From Corynebacterium sp. p3-SID1056 (lineage in GTDB: Bacteria; Actinomycetota; Actinomycetes; Mycobacteriales; Mycobacteriaceae), in assembly GCF_025152525.1 (NCBI RefSeq), contig NZ_JALXXL010000009.1, positions 62,001 to 126,000 of the forward strand: a stretch of 64,000 nucleotides of DNA, read 5' to 3'. The translations under genes were made by a program, and so were the position numbers. A model generated the notes under the pieces. It ran no database searches, was not told the origin of the DNA, and saw nothing but the letters and a program-made list of their open reading frames with translations. Positions 48,349 to 58,400 of the stretch are shown here, in pieces. Every line of letters starts with the position of its first letter. The stretch's first letter is position 1.

Positions 48349-49767
48349 TTATGCACGCCCAACCCGCCGCCCTACCAAAGCCCGGCGCGCGCCAACCCAC
48401 GCCCCGGTCACAAGCACTACCCCGCCGACGAGCGCAACCCCCACGCGCAGCGGGCTCGTCGCGGTCTCCGCCCAGGCTGGCACGGCGAGCACCCACAGCC
48501 AGCTGCCCGCCAGCACATCGCCGGCGATGGTTACGGAAAGCACGGTCCACGCAAGCGTCGCCGCGAGCGTCCACGCGATGCCGAAAAGCGCAGTCAGCGC
48601 CAGCGCGAACAGGGCGAGCGCGCTGGTCGTCAGCAGCGCGATCACGGTTCCGGCCATCCCGAACCCGCCGGTCAGCGCACCACACAGCACCACGAGCGCC
48701 ACCACCGTACACACCCACGCCTGCAGCGCGGTAACCGCGTGCGGGTGCTCGATGCGCATGAGCTGCCACGCGGGTCGCAGCCGCGGCCACACCAGGGTGG
48801 GCAGCAGTCCCGCGCCGACCGGCAGGATCAGGTATATATCCAGCGCGCGCCGCACGTCGGCGGGATAGCGCATCGCCACCAGCATCACCAACGCGGTGAG
48901 CAGGAGCAGTACGCTTAACGACGCCACACTCCCCGCTCTATGCACACCCCACAACGCCGCTACGAAACTCACGTGCGGCGGGCGCGTCACTGCATGCCGC
49001 GACTCCTGCGGAGCGGCCACGGCGTGTGTGGTCTTGCGCCGCATGCGCTGCCTACGCGGTGGCGTCCACACCGCGCACACAGCACCGACCGCGGCGAGCA
49101 GGAGGCACAGCGCGAGCGGTGCCCACGGCGACTGGCCGTCCAGGGCAGAGCCGGGTTCCACCGGCAGGAGGTTGAATTGCAGCCCCATCAGTGGCAGTTC
49201 GAGGCGCAGCGGCCAAGCTGCGGGGTTGGCCCACCACCATTCGCGGTCGCAGAAGTACCCGAGTTCGACCTGGTAGAGCAGCGCAACGAGCAAGGTGGGC
49301 AGCATCCCGACCCTGCGCACCAGCGCGGCGGCCATGCCTGCCACACCGCACATACCGACCCAGACGGCGGCGCCGACGGCGAACACCGCGCCTACGCCAT
49401 CAAGGCCGAAGACGGAGGCAACCAGCCAGTTCACCCCGAAGTCCGCGAGGCAGAACGCACCAAGCGCAGTCCACACAAGAACGAGGCGAGCCGCGCGCAC
49501 CCGGCGCGGGTCCACCGGGCGCCAGTCGGTCCCACCAGAGCGTGCCTTGCGCTCGCGGGCCTCCACCACGCCGGCAAACAGTGCCGCAACCGGTGCCGCA
49601 AGGGCGGTAACCAAAAGCCCCTGCCAGTTCATTAGGTCGTGCGCGGTCTCGACCTGGCCCGCGAGCGAAAAGGCGGCAAAAACACAGCCGAGCAGTAGGC
49701 CCATCCCGGCGAGCCACCACAAGGTCGAGCCGTGAGCGCGGATCCATTCAGCGCGTAGATACTTCAC
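48349..49767 (-). CDS. ABC transporter permease (ABC-2-like)
   Basis: This is a 472-aa membrane protein with about 12 hydrophobic segments in two halves joined by a basic linker (PPRRQRMRRKTTHAV). Its start overlaps the stop of the ATPase gene. Such pairs next to a two-component system usually export or counteract antimicrobial peptides, but nothing in this sequence fixes the substrate. Confidence 0.8.
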   Translation of the reverse strand: MKYLRAEWIRAHGSTLWWLAGMGLLLGCVFAAFSLAGQVETAHDLMNWQGLLVTALAAPVAALFAGVVEARERKARSGGTDWRPVDPRRVRAARLVLVWTALGAFCLADFGVNWLVASVFGLDGVGAVFAVGAAVWVGMCGVAGMAAALVRRVGMLPTLLVALLYQVELGYFCDREWWWANPAAWPLRLELPLMGLQFNLLPVEPGSALDGQSPWAPLALCLLLAAVGAVCAVWTPPRRQRMRRKTTHAVAAPQESRHAVTRPPHVSFVAALWGVHRAGSVASLSVLLLLTALVMLVAMRYPADVRRALDIYLILPVGAGLLPTLVWPRLRPAWQLMRIEHPHAVTALQAWVCTVVALVVLCGALTGGFGMAGTVIALLTTSALALFALALTALFGIAWTLAATLAWTVLSVTIAGDVLAGSWLWVLAVPAWAETATSPLRVGVALVGGVVLVTGAWVGARRALVGRRVGRA

Positions 49768-50474
49768 CGGGCTCCCCCGTCTCCGTCGGAGGTGAGCCGG
49801 AAGAAGGACTCCTCCAGGTTCGGGCCCAGCTCGGCAAGCTCACCTGCAAAACGCAACTCGCCGCCGGCGATGACGGTGGCGTCGACGGCCATGTGCAGGA
49901 CCTCACCGAGTTGGTGGGAGCTAACCAGCACGGTGCGCCCCGCTGCGGCGTATTCGCGCAGGTAGACGCGCAGGTGGGCGATGCCTTCGGGGTCGAGGCC
50001 GTTCTGGGGTTCGTCGAGAATGAGCACCTCGGGCTCGCCGAGCAAGGCCTGCGCGAGCGCCAACCGACCCTTCATACCTGTGGAAAACGCGCCAGCTTTC
50101 TTCTTGCCTGCGTTCTGCAGTCCCACGAGTTGGAGGACGCGATCCGCCTCCGAATCTGGCAGACCGAGCAGTGTGGTGTGCACGCGCAGGTTGTTGCGGG
50201 CGCTTAGGTGGCTATAGAAGGCGGGATCGTTGATAGAGGCGCCTACGTGGCGCAGATTCGCCCGTGCAAAGGGCTGACCCATGAGCGTGACCTCGCCGGC
50301 CTCTGGCGCGAGGAGCCCGAGCAGGGCCTTCATGAGCGTCGACTTGCCCGCACCGTTGGGCCCGAGCAGGGCGTGGACGCGGCCGGGGGTGGTGTGCAGG
50401 AAGACGTCGGTAAGCACGCGGTGGCTGCCGTAGGAAACGGACACGCCCTCGCAGGCCAGCTGTGATGAAGTCAT
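49764..50474 (-). CDS. ABC transporter ATP-binding protein
   Basis: This is a 236-aa ATPase. Walker A GPNGAGKST, signature FSTGMKGRLALAQALLG, Walker B VLILDEPQNGLDPEG and the H-loop SSHQLGEV are intact. I chose the ATG at 50474; the upstream frame overlaps the regulator gene region and looks non-coding. Part of the five-gene operon 52270-53418 to 48349. Confidence 0.9.
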   Translation of the reverse strand: MTSSQLACEGVSVSYGSHRVLTDVFLHTTPGRVHALLGPNGAGKSTLMKALLGLLAPEAGEVTLMGQPFARANLRHVGASINDPAFYSHLSARNNLRVHTTLLGLPDSEADRVLQLVGLQNAGKKKAGAFSTGMKGRLALAQALLGEPEVLILDEPQNGLDPEGIAHLRVYLREYAAAGRTVLVSSHQLGEVLHMAVDATVIAGGELRFAGELAELGPNLEESFFRLTSDGDGGAR

Positions 50475-50527
50475 GCCCCCGATTCTCGCGGCCCGACGCC
50501 CGCGCCACATCGCCCCGCGGGCGGAAC

Positions 50528-51178
50528 TTAGCTCCTCCCGTGGGAGGAGATGCCGGCGCGCTGCGCGATGAGCACGAGCGCGATCCGGTCGCGCGCGTCC
50601 AGTTTGGAAAGCAGGCTGGACACGTGTGTCTTCACGGTGGTCTCGGCAATGAAGAGCCGCTGCGCGATCTCGGCGTTGGTTGCCCCGCGGCCGACCTCGG
50701 CGAGCACGTCCAGCTCGCGGGCAGTGAGCCCGTCGAGCAACGACCGGACCGGCGGCTCGCCTTTCCGTTCGCGAGCCCACTGCATCACGCGCCCCGTTAC
50801 TCCGCTGGCCAGGACGGACTCGCCACTCGCGACGGTGCGTACCGCGTCCGCTAGTACGTCCGGGTCCGCATCTTTGAGCATAAAGCCGTGGACACCGGCG
50901 GCGATGGCGGACTGGATCAGCGCGTCGTCGTCAAACGTGGTCAGCATCATCACGCGCGTGCCTAAAGGCAGGATTGCAGAGGCAGCCGCGATCCCGTCGA
51001 GCACCGGCATACGGATATCCATCACCGCCACGTCGATGCGGTGCGCCCGCGCTTGCTCCACCGCTTGGGCCCCGTCCTTTGCTGTGGCAACCACCTCCAA
51101 ATCCGGCTGCGTGGACAGGATGGTGGACAGGGCGGAGAGGAGGAGCGGTTGATCGTCGGCAAGCAAGATGCGAATCAT
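50528..51178 (-). CDS. NarL/FixJ-type response regulator
   Basis: This is a 216-aa regulator. The receiver domain shows the acidic pair ADDQ, the phospho-acceptor Asp in VAVMDIRMPV (~residue 54), and Lys in FMLKDA. The C-terminal LuxR-type helix-turn-helix reads LTARELDVLAEVGRGATNAEIAQRLFIAETTVKTHV. The start overlaps the kinase stop by 4 nt. It probably controls the ABC genes downstream. Confidence 0.95.
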   Translation of the reverse strand: MIRILLADDQPLLLSALSTILSTQPDLEVVATAKDGAQAVEQARAHRIDVAVMDIRMPVLDGIAAASAILPLGTRVMMLTTFDDDALIQSAIAAGVHGFMLKDADPDVLADAVRTVASGESVLASGVTGRVMQWARERKGEPPVRSLLDGLTARELDVLAEVGRGATNAEIAQRLFIAETTVKTHVSSLLSKLDARDRIALVLIAQRAGISSHGRS

Positions 51179-52266
51179 CGGCCCAGCTCCGCGCGCACAG
51201 TAAAGGTGTTTCCATGCTGCATGGTCTCAAGCGTGCCACCTGCGCTCTCCGCGCGCTCGCGGCACCCCTCCAAACCGGTTCCGGTGCCGGGGCGGGGACG
51301 GATCGGCCCGGTCGAGGTGATGGTCACGGTGCACCGCTGCCCCGCATCGACTCGCACACGCACCTCCGGGTCCTGTTGGTGGCGCGCGGCGTTGGTCACG
51401 GCTTCGGCGACGATGCGGTAAGCAGCCACGCTGCTCACGGCGGGGACCTGCGGCAGGGTGCCCTCAAGCGACACGTTGACCCCCGCTTCCCGGAAACGCC
51501 GTATAAGCTCCGGAAGCTCCTCCAGACCAGCGGTCGGCGAGCGCACGACGCCCTCGTTACGCAGTCCTCGCACGAGCTGGCGGATGTCCGTGAGCGCCTC
51601 GCCTGCCTCCGCGCTGATCTGTTCCAGCGCCCCACGCTCGTTCCCGGCCGCAAGCCCTGCGTTCGCCTGCACCCGTATCAGCGTGAGCGTGTGCCCGAGC
51701 AGGTCGTGAATGTCGCCGGCGATGGCCAGTCGCTCCGCTTCGCGCGCCGTGCGCAACCGCTCTCGCCTCGCCGCTTCCTCCTGGACCAGATTCGCTGCTA
51801 CCAGGTACGCCACCACGCACACGGACCAATGCGCTGCGAGTGTGAGCAGCGCGTCGGCTCCGCGTCGGTAGAACAGGACAAGGCTCTCGTCCCACGTCCA
51901 CATAAACGGCGAGGCCAGCGACCACGCCAACGCTGTGACGAGCACGCCGACCGCAAAGTGCCTGCCAGCAAACCTGCGCGCCACAAACACCGCAACCGGC
52001 ACGGCGAGCACCCACGCTGTGTAGCCAAGGTTAACCGGCGCAAGGATCCACACCGCGGACCAGGCCGCATTCAGGGCAATCATGCTTATCGACGCCCACT
52101 TCGCCCGCATCGTCAGCACCCCGAACGCCGCCACGAACCCCCAGGACAACAGGGCCTGCACCCACCCGAACACGTCACTCGGGTCCGCGCACGCGCCGGC
52201 GGTGTACACCAGCGCCAGCACTGCGGCAAGTGTGGCGAGAACTGCGTCGACCGTACGCAACCGCAC
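51175..52266 (-). CDS. sensor histidine kinase (HisKA_3 type)
   Basis: This is a 363-aa kinase with about five membrane segments in the first 170 residues, little extracytoplasmic sequence, then HisKA_3 (ERLAIAGDIHDLLGHTLTLI, phospho-His) and an ATPase domain (AEAVTNAARHQ N-box, GTGTGLEGCRERAESAGG G-box). This intramembrane-sensing layout is common in kinases that answer to envelope damage. The start is GTG, 3 nt after the stop of the AAA ATPase gene. Confidence 0.93.
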   Translation of the reverse strand: MRLRTVDAVLATLAAVLALVYTAGACADPSDVFGWVQALLSWGFVAAFGVLTMRAKWASISMIALNAAWSAVWILAPVNLGYTAWVLAVPVAVFVARRFAGRHFAVGVLVTALAWSLASPFMWTWDESLVLFYRRGADALLTLAAHWSVCVVAYLVAANLVQEEAARRERLRTAREAERLAIAGDIHDLLGHTLTLIRVQANAGLAAGNERGALEQISAEAGEALTDIRQLVRGLRNEGVVRSPTAGLEELPELIRRFREAGVNVSLEGTLPQVPAVSSVAAYRIVAEAVTNAARHQQDPEVRVRVDAGQRCTVTITSTGPIRPRPGTGTGLEGCRERAESAGGTLETMQHGNTFTVRAELGR

Positions 52267-52269
52267 CGC

Positions 52270-53418
52270 CTACAGCCCCCGGACGAACTCGGCGAAGCCC
52301 GGCGCGGTGAACTCCAGGTAGCCGTGGCTGGAGGTGTCGATGAGCCCCTTGTCTAGCAGGGAGCGTCGCGCCATACTCAGGTCGTTGGAATCGCGCCCCA
52401 TTGCTTCGGCGATCGCGCTGCGCTTGACGGGGCCGTCGCCGACGGACTCGCCGGCCGCCGCCATGGCGCGCAGCATCCGCGCCTCGGCGGGGGTGGCCTT
52501 CTTCCAGCGGGCGCGGAAGAAGGTTTGGCGCATCTGGTTGAAGCCCTCGCCTGCCGCTTCCACCTGGGGCACCTCCAGCACAGTGCCGGGCCCGGGGAAG
52601 CCGGCGGCGCGCCACGCCTCATCTCCGATCACCTGCATGAAGTAGGGGTAGCCGCCCGCGAACCCGAGTGCGGCCTCGAGTGCGTCGGCGGACCAGCGGA
52701 CTCCCTTCGCCGCGGCGAGGCTGGCTAGTGCGTCGCCTGCCTGCGCGTGGGTGAGGTTGTGCAGGTGTTGGTAGCCGAAGCGTTCGGCAAAACTTACCGC
52801 GTCGGTGACCACGTCCTGGGTGTGACTCAGGCCGGCGGTGTAGGCGGCCATGGGCAGGTCGCGCTGCTCGGACTGCATATGTTGCCAGGCGTAGGCGAGC
52901 GCTTTGATGCCCTCGGCGTCTGCGCTTTGGATCTCGTCGATGAACAGGATGAGCCCGCGGGAGCGTTGCCGCGCCGCTTCGCCTGCGGCGGCGAGCAGCT
53001 TTTGCAGCCGGCGGCCCTGGCTGCCCGCCTCTGGCTGCGTGGGCGGGGTCGCCCCGCTCACGGAGACGCCGGCGACCTCGACTTTTGCGGATTTGATGAG
53101 GGTGCGCAGGGCGTCGACAAGCGAGCCCTGCCAGGTGCTGGAGACCTCTTCGAGCGCCTCCACGAGCGCCCCGAGCAGCGGCCCGTCGCCCGCGGTGACC
53201 CAGAGCGTGTCGAAGCCTTTGGCCGCGGCGTCGGCTTGCGCGGCGCGCAGCAGGCTCGTTTTGCCCACGCCGCGCGGGCCGGCGAAGACGTGGATGCGGC
53301 CGACAAAGCGCGGCTCGACGATGATGAAGGCGAGGTCGCGGCGGATGTCTTCGAGGATCTGCTCGCGGCCGAAGACTTCGGGCGCGATTTCGCCTGGGGT
53401 GTACGGGCTGGGCTGCAT
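52270..53418 (-). CDS. AAA-family (AAA_16/Orc1-like) ATPase
   Basis: This is a 382-aa ATPase. A FGREQILEDIRRDLAF lead is followed by Walker A (GPRGVGKTSLLR, ~residue 53), Walker B (LILFIDEIQSAD), a lid region (FAGGYPYFMQVIGDEAW) and a C-terminal winged-helix domain (VKRSAIAEAMGRDSNDLSMARRSLLDKGLI). The wHTH ending resembles Cdc6/Orc1-like and archaeal-type ATPases. It is the first gene of the operon with the kinase, regulator and ABC transporter. The function is unknown. Confidence 0.85.
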   Translation of the reverse strand: MQPSPYTPGEIAPEVFGREQILEDIRRDLAFIIVEPRFVGRIHVFAGPRGVGKTSLLRAAQADAAAKGFDTLWVTAGDGPLLGALVEALEEVSSTWQGSLVDALRTLIKSAKVEVAGVSVSGATPPTQPEAGSQGRRLQKLLAAAGEAARQRSRGLILFIDEIQSADAEGIKALAYAWQHMQSEQRDLPMAAYTAGLSHTQDVVTDAVSFAERFGYQHLHNLTHAQAGDALASLAAAKGVRWSADALEAALGFAGGYPYFMQVIGDEAWRAAGFPGPGTVLEVPQVEAAGEGFNQMRQTFFRARWKKATPAEARMLRAMAAAGESVGDGPVKRSAIAEAMGRDSNDLSMARRSLLDKGLIDTSSHGYLEFTAPGFAEFVRGL

Positions 53419-53433
53419 GCCACCTTTATACCT

Positions 53434-53458
53434 CTTTATGAATCACCGAATCATAAAG
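53434..53458. promoter_or_regulatory. 25-bp palindrome between divergent AAA ATPase and menE genes
   Basis: Arms CTTTATGAATC and GAATCATAAAG around ACC form a palindrome with a single mismatched pair. It lies 16 nt before the ATPase ATG and 27 nt before the menE GTG, a natural operator position for both. Confidence 0.55.
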
Positions 53459-53473
53459 CGACATAAGCACTGC

Positions 53474-53479
53474 TAGGCT
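53474..53479 (+). promoter_or_regulatory. -10 box of a leaderless menE transcript
   Basis: TAGGCT ends 6 nt before the menE GTG, with no Shine-Dalgarno sequence between. Confidence 0.55.
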
Positions 53480-53485
53480 ATTTCC

Positions 53486-54634
53486 GTGACCAAGCGCCTT
53501 GAGATCCTGTCTGTCGACCCCGCGAACCCGCTGGCGATTATGCCCGCCCTCGAGGAGGCGCTCACCGGCCAGCGCGCGCTTTTGCCCGTGCCCGCCGACG
53601 ACCCGGCGCGCGCGGACCTGCTGCGCAACACGCAGGGCGTGGGCCAGCCTATCGAGGATGACGTAGCCCTCGTCGTCGCCACCTCCGGGTCCACGGGCCG
53701 TCCCAAGGGCGCGATGCTTTCGCCTACGAATCTCATTTCCAGCGCGGATGCGACCCACCAGGCACTCGGCGGCCAGGGCCAGTGGCTGCTCGCCATGCCC
53801 GCTGCCTACATCGCGGGGATCCAGGTGCTGGTGCGCAGCATGGTCGCCGGCGTCGAGCCGGCCTACCTGGATCTTTCCCGCGGCTTCAGCATCAACGAGT
53901 TCGACGAGCGCGCCGAGGAGCTCGCGGACACCGGTGAGCGCTGCTACACCGCCATCTCGCCCCACCAGCTGGCCAAGGCCACCTCGACGTTGCAGGGCAT
54001 CGATGCTTTACGACGCTTCACCGCCGTCCTCGTCGGCGGCGCCGCCACCAACCCGCGCCTCCTCGACTCCGCGAAGAAGCTCCGGATCAACGTGGTAACC
54101 ACCTACGGCTCCTCGGAAACTGCGGGCGGCTGCGTCTACGACGGCACCCCGATCGCGGGCGCGCGCGTACGCGTCGACGGGGGCCGCATTATCCTTGGCG
54201 GCCCCATGGTGGCCAAAGGCTACCGGGGTAACGTGCAGCCGAACCCCTTTACCACTGACGCCGAAGGCCAGCAGTGGTTCACTACCTCCGACGCCGGCCA
54301 CATCGATGGCGGCACACTCACCGTGGAAGGCCGCTTGGACAACGTGATTTCCTCCGGAGGCTTCAAGCTTCAACCGGAGGTGCTCGAGCACTTTCTGCTC
54401 GCCCAGCCCGGCGTGACCGGTGCCTGCGTTGTCGGCGTGCCCGACGAGCGCTTCGGCCAGCGCATCTGCGCCGCCTACACCGGCTCCGCCCAAGTGGCCG
54501 AACTCATGGACGCGTTCGAGGACCTGCCCCGCTGGCAGGTGCCAAAAGAACTGCGACCTATCCCCGCACTCCCCCAGCTCGGCCCGGGTAAGGTCGACCG
54601 CGCCGCGGTGGCGGAGCTCTTCGGCGGGCGCTAG
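53486..54634 (+). CDS. menE: o-succinylbenzoate-CoA ligase MenE
   Basis: This is a 382-aa adenylate-forming enzyme that activates o-succinylbenzoate with CoA for MenB. Motifs are the nucleotide loop ATSGSTGRPKGAML, the TYGSSETAGGCVY adenylate motif, and TSDAGHIDGGTLTVEGRLDNVISSGGFKL (A8 hinge), with a C-terminal Lys in LGPGKVDRAA. The short length is usual for actinobacterial MenE. The start is GTG, probably leaderless. Confidence 0.93.
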   Translation: MTKRLEILSVDPANPLAIMPALEEALTGQRALLPVPADDPARADLLRNTQGVGQPIEDDVALVVATSGSTGRPKGAMLSPTNLISSADATHQALGGQGQWLLAMPAAYIAGIQVLVRSMVAGVEPAYLDLSRGFSINEFDERAEELADTGERCYTAISPHQLAKATSTLQGIDALRRFTAVLVGGAATNPRLLDSAKKLRINVVTTYGSSETAGGCVYDGTPIAGARVRVDGGRIILGGPMVAKGYRGNVQPNPFTTDAEGQQWFTTSDAGHIDGGTLTVEGRLDNVISSGGFKLQPEVLEHFLLAQPGVTGACVVGVPDERFGQRICAAYTGSAQVAELMDAFEDLPRWQVPKELRPIPALPQLGPGKVDRAAVAELFGGR

Positions 54635-54718
54635 TTTTCCCGCGTTTACGCTCTCGCAACACGGGGTCCTGCACACTTTGGGTTGTACATACCCACCCCT
54701 TAAACCAAGGAGGACATC

Positions 54719-55432
54719 ATGCAACGTCTCACCGCCTGCATCGCCGCGTCGGCAATCGCACTTTCCGCGTTTGCCGCACCCGCCCACGCCGCGACCGTCG
54801 CCGCGAAGGACAAGGACGGCACCTGCGCGGTCACCCTCAATGCCGGCGAGAAGCAATTCATCTCCACGCTTTTCGACGAGTCCAAGGCCATCGGCGAGCA
54901 CGAGCAAGCCCGCGATTTCATCGCCGCGGTCGAGTCGGTCTACCCCGGCGTCATCACAGAAAACGAGAAGGCACTCAAGGGCGAGGAAGCAGACCTGACC
55001 AAGGTGCTGCCCGCCCAGCTCGCCGAGCAGTACGCGAGCGCGCAGAAAACGCTGAAGGAGACCCAACCGACGACAGAGCGCACGCTCGAGGACATCAACA
55101 CGGATTCCTGGCACGTCGGCCCCGAGACGAAGCCTGTCGAACTGCCCTTCGCAGTCGCGAAGAGCGACGCCGCACTGTACGACGCCTGGTCCGCCACGCC
55201 TGCCGGGAAGGTCGCGATGAAGCAGATGCAGCTTAGCGACGCCGACGTGGCCGCTGCCGCAGCCTGCGCCAAGGGCACCCAGGCGAATGTGGAGTACCCC
55301 ACCGCGAAGCCGGATCTGAACGTTCCGGCCATCATCGGTGGGGTCGTCGCAGCGCTGTTGGCGCTGCTCGGGCTGCTTGCCCTGCCACAGCTCGGCCTGA
55401 AGCTGCCGAAGCTGCCGATGCTGGGCAAGTAA
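54719..55432 (+). CDS. secreted, C-terminally anchored protein
   Basis: I do not recognise this 237-aa protein. It has a signal peptide (residues 1-24, ending AHA), a ~170-residue Ala/Glu-rich helical domain with two cysteines (TCAVTL and AACAKG), and a C-terminal membrane segment (IIGGVVAALLALLGLLAL) with a short basic tail. A strong AAGGAGG precedes the ATG. Its stop is 7 nt from that of the convergent phosphatase gene. No sorting signal is present. Confidence 0.8.
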   Translation: MQRLTACIAASAIALSAFAAPAHAATVAAKDKDGTCAVTLNAGEKQFISTLFDESKAIGEHEQARDFIAAVESVYPGVITENEKALKGEEADLTKVLPAQLAEQYASAQKTLKETQPTTERTLEDINTDSWHVGPETKPVELPFAVAKSDAALYDAWSATPAGKVAMKQMQLSDADVAAAAACAKGTQANVEYPTAKPDLNVPAIIGGVVAALLALLGLLALPQLGLKLPKLPMLGK

Positions 55433-55439
55433 GTAGCGC

Positions 55440-58400
55440 TTAGAGCTTGGCGATCGAGCCGAGCACCCTATCTACCTGCTGCGGCAGCAGCAGGGCGATC
55501 AGGGACAGCAGGCCGGCCAGGCCCGCGATGGTCAGCACGGCGATCAGCCACGGCGACTCGGCAGAGGAGCCAGTGGTGGTACCCGGCTGCTCGTCGACCT
55601 GCTTCATCTTGTTCTCGAAGGTGAGGTCGTGGTTGATCGGGTCGATGCCGAGCGCGTTCAGGCTGGCGAAGAAGAGGTCAGTCTGGTCGATCTGGCCGGT
55701 CAGGTTGGCCGCACCCGGGCCGGAAGCTGCGACGCGCAACTGGGCACCGGTGTGCTGCTGGCCGCCGAGGGCGTCCTCGTCCTCGTTGGTCTTAGAGGTG
55801 GCGAAATTGACCGCCATGGTGGAGCCTTCGACCGTGGTCAGCTGGGTCACGCGGCCAGCGGTGTTGCTGTCCTCGTAGGTGATCTGCGCGGTGTGCGCGT
55901 GATCTGCGGTCGCGACGATGAGGGTTTCCTCACCGGTCTTCTCCACCCACTGCTGCACGGCCTGGACGGCCTCGTCGAGCTGGCCGACCTCGCCGATCAG
56001 GCCGCAGGCGTCTGCGTCGTGGTCGGCCTTATCCGGGGAGGCGGACTCGACCTGGAGCAGGAAGCCCTTGTCATTCTGCAGCAGCTCCAGCGCCTTGGTG
56101 GTCATATCTGCCAGACGCGGGGTCTCAGCGGTGAACTCCGGGTTTGCCACACACGTTGCCGGAGCCATGTCGCCGCCGTCGGTGGTCGGGATGGACTGGT
56201 TCAGCGTACGCGGCATGTTGCCCTCGGAGAACAGGCCCAGCACCGGCTTTTCTGCGTCCGCCTTGTCAACGGCGTTGAGCTCGGAAAGATTGGTCGCGAC
56301 CTGGTAGCCGTTGTCCTTCGCGTTCTCCAGCACCGTCTTGCCTGCGGTCCAGGTGTTGCCGTCCTCGCCCCACTGGCCGCCCTGCACGACCTCGGTGTTG
56401 AAGTACTTCAGGCCGCCGCCGAGAGTGACGTCGGCGCGCAGGTCGACGATCTGCTCCGAGATGGAGCCGAGGCCGCCGTTCTCGCGCAGCTGCTCGCCCT
56501 GCGCCACCTTCTTATCACCGGACGGCGCGTAGTAGGAGCGATCAAGCGCGTGTGCGGCAAAGGCCGCCGGGGTGGCGTCCTGGATCTCCGCAGTGGAGAC
56601 GTTACCGATCTTCATACCCTTCGCCTTGGCCAGCTCGCCGAGGGTAGCAACCGGCTTGCCCTTGTTATCGACGCCAATCGCGCCGTTGTAGGCCTTCACA
56701 CCAGAGTTCCAGGCGGTGCCGGTCGCGGCGGAATCCGGGACGTAGTTCGGCAGGCCGGTCTCCTTGTCCAGGGAGAAGGTGGTCAGGTAGCCGGTGTAGT
56801 CCAGGTTGTCCAGGCCGTCGAAGCGGCCCGCGGAACCCTTCAGGTAGTTGCGGGCGGCGGTGATTTCGGAGTCGCCCGTGCCGTCGCCAATCAGCAGCAC
56901 GACGTTCTTCGCCTTCGCGTTATCGATGCCCTGACCGGCGGTGCCGAACTGGGCGCAGTCGCCGACCTTCGGTGCGGCACCTTCAGAGACGAGGTAGCAC
57001 AGCTGGTCGCCCTGCTTCGCCTTGGAGCGGGTAGCCAGCGACATGACCTTGTTACCCTTGTTGATCTCCCACGGATCCTGACCGCCCTCGGTGCCGCCGT
57101 TGAGGCCGAGCGCGTTCGCCATGACGTAGAAAGCGTCAGTCTGGTCGAGCTGACCGTTGACGTTCTCGGAGCCCGGGCCGAAGCCAGCGATGCGCACCTG
57201 GGTGCCGGTGTGCATCATCGACTTGGTTTCCAGCTCGCCGCTTTCATTGATGGACCACGGCTGGGTGCCGAAGCCGACGGACATCACCGCGCCACCGTCC
57301 TTCTGCGACTTCAGACGGGTCACTGCGGATACCGACGGACGGCCGTCCGGCACGATCTCTGCGGTGTGCGCGTGGTCAGCCGTGACCACGATGAGCGTGT
57401 TCTTGTCCTTCTTGGCAAAGTCGAGGGCTTCCTTAATGACCTCGTCGATCTGCTCGGTCTCACCGATCATGCCGCAGGCGTCAGCGGCGTGGTCCGCCTT
57501 GTCGATAGAGGCGGACTCCACCTGGAGGAAGAAGCCCTTGTCGGACGAGGGGTCGTCGAGAAGCTCGATTGCCTTCTTCGTCATCTCCGCCGCGGTCGGC
57601 TCGTTGCCGGTGTCCTGCGGGGTGCAGGTCTCCGGCTCCTTGTCGGTGGCGTTGCCCGGGACGGTCTGCTCGTAGCGGCGGGTCATGTTGCCGTCGTTGA
57701 ACAGGCCGAGGACCGGCGCGTCCTGGTTAGCCACGGTGACCGCGTCGAGGCCAGCCTTGTCATCGACGATGGTGTAGCCCTTGGCCTCCGCGTTCTCGCG
57801 CACAGTCTTGCCGGCTTCCCACTCCGCGCCGCCGTCGTGCTTCTCGGTGAGGAAGGGGTTACGGTTCTCGCCGCCCGCCTGCACCTCGGTGTCGAAGTAC
57901 TTGCGGCCGCCGCCAAGGGTGAGGTCCGCGCGGGTGTCGATGATCTGCTCGGAGATCGAGCCCAGGCCGCCGTTCTCACGCGCCTCCTTGCCTTGCACGA
58001 CCTTCTTCTCGCCCGACGGCGCGTAGTAGCCGCGCTGGGAAATGTGCGAGTGCATCGCGCCCGGCGTGGCGTCCTGGATCTCGGCGGTGGAGACGTTGCC
58101 GGTGCGCATGCCGGCGTTCTTCGCCATCTCAATCAGGTTCTCGTGCGGTGTGCCCGCCGCGTCGACAGAGAGCGCACCGTTGTAGGTCTTCGCGCCGGTG
58201 GACCAGCCGGTGGCGGACGCCGCCGAGTCGGTCACGTACTGGCGCTTGCCCTCCTGGGAGACGGCGAAGGTGGTGTACGCACCCGAAGCCGTCAGCTCGT
58301 CCAGGCCCTCGAAGCGGCCGTTCGCACCCTTGAGGTAGTTACGCGCTGCGGTGATCTCCTGGTGGCCCATGCCATCGCCCAGGATGAAGATCACGTTGCG

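Noticed and set aside
53486..54634. MenE appears short compared with ~450-500 aa enzymes of other bacteria
   Set aside because: Short MenE proteins are usual in actinobacteria, and all adenylation motifs and the C-terminal lysine are present, so I do not call it truncated.
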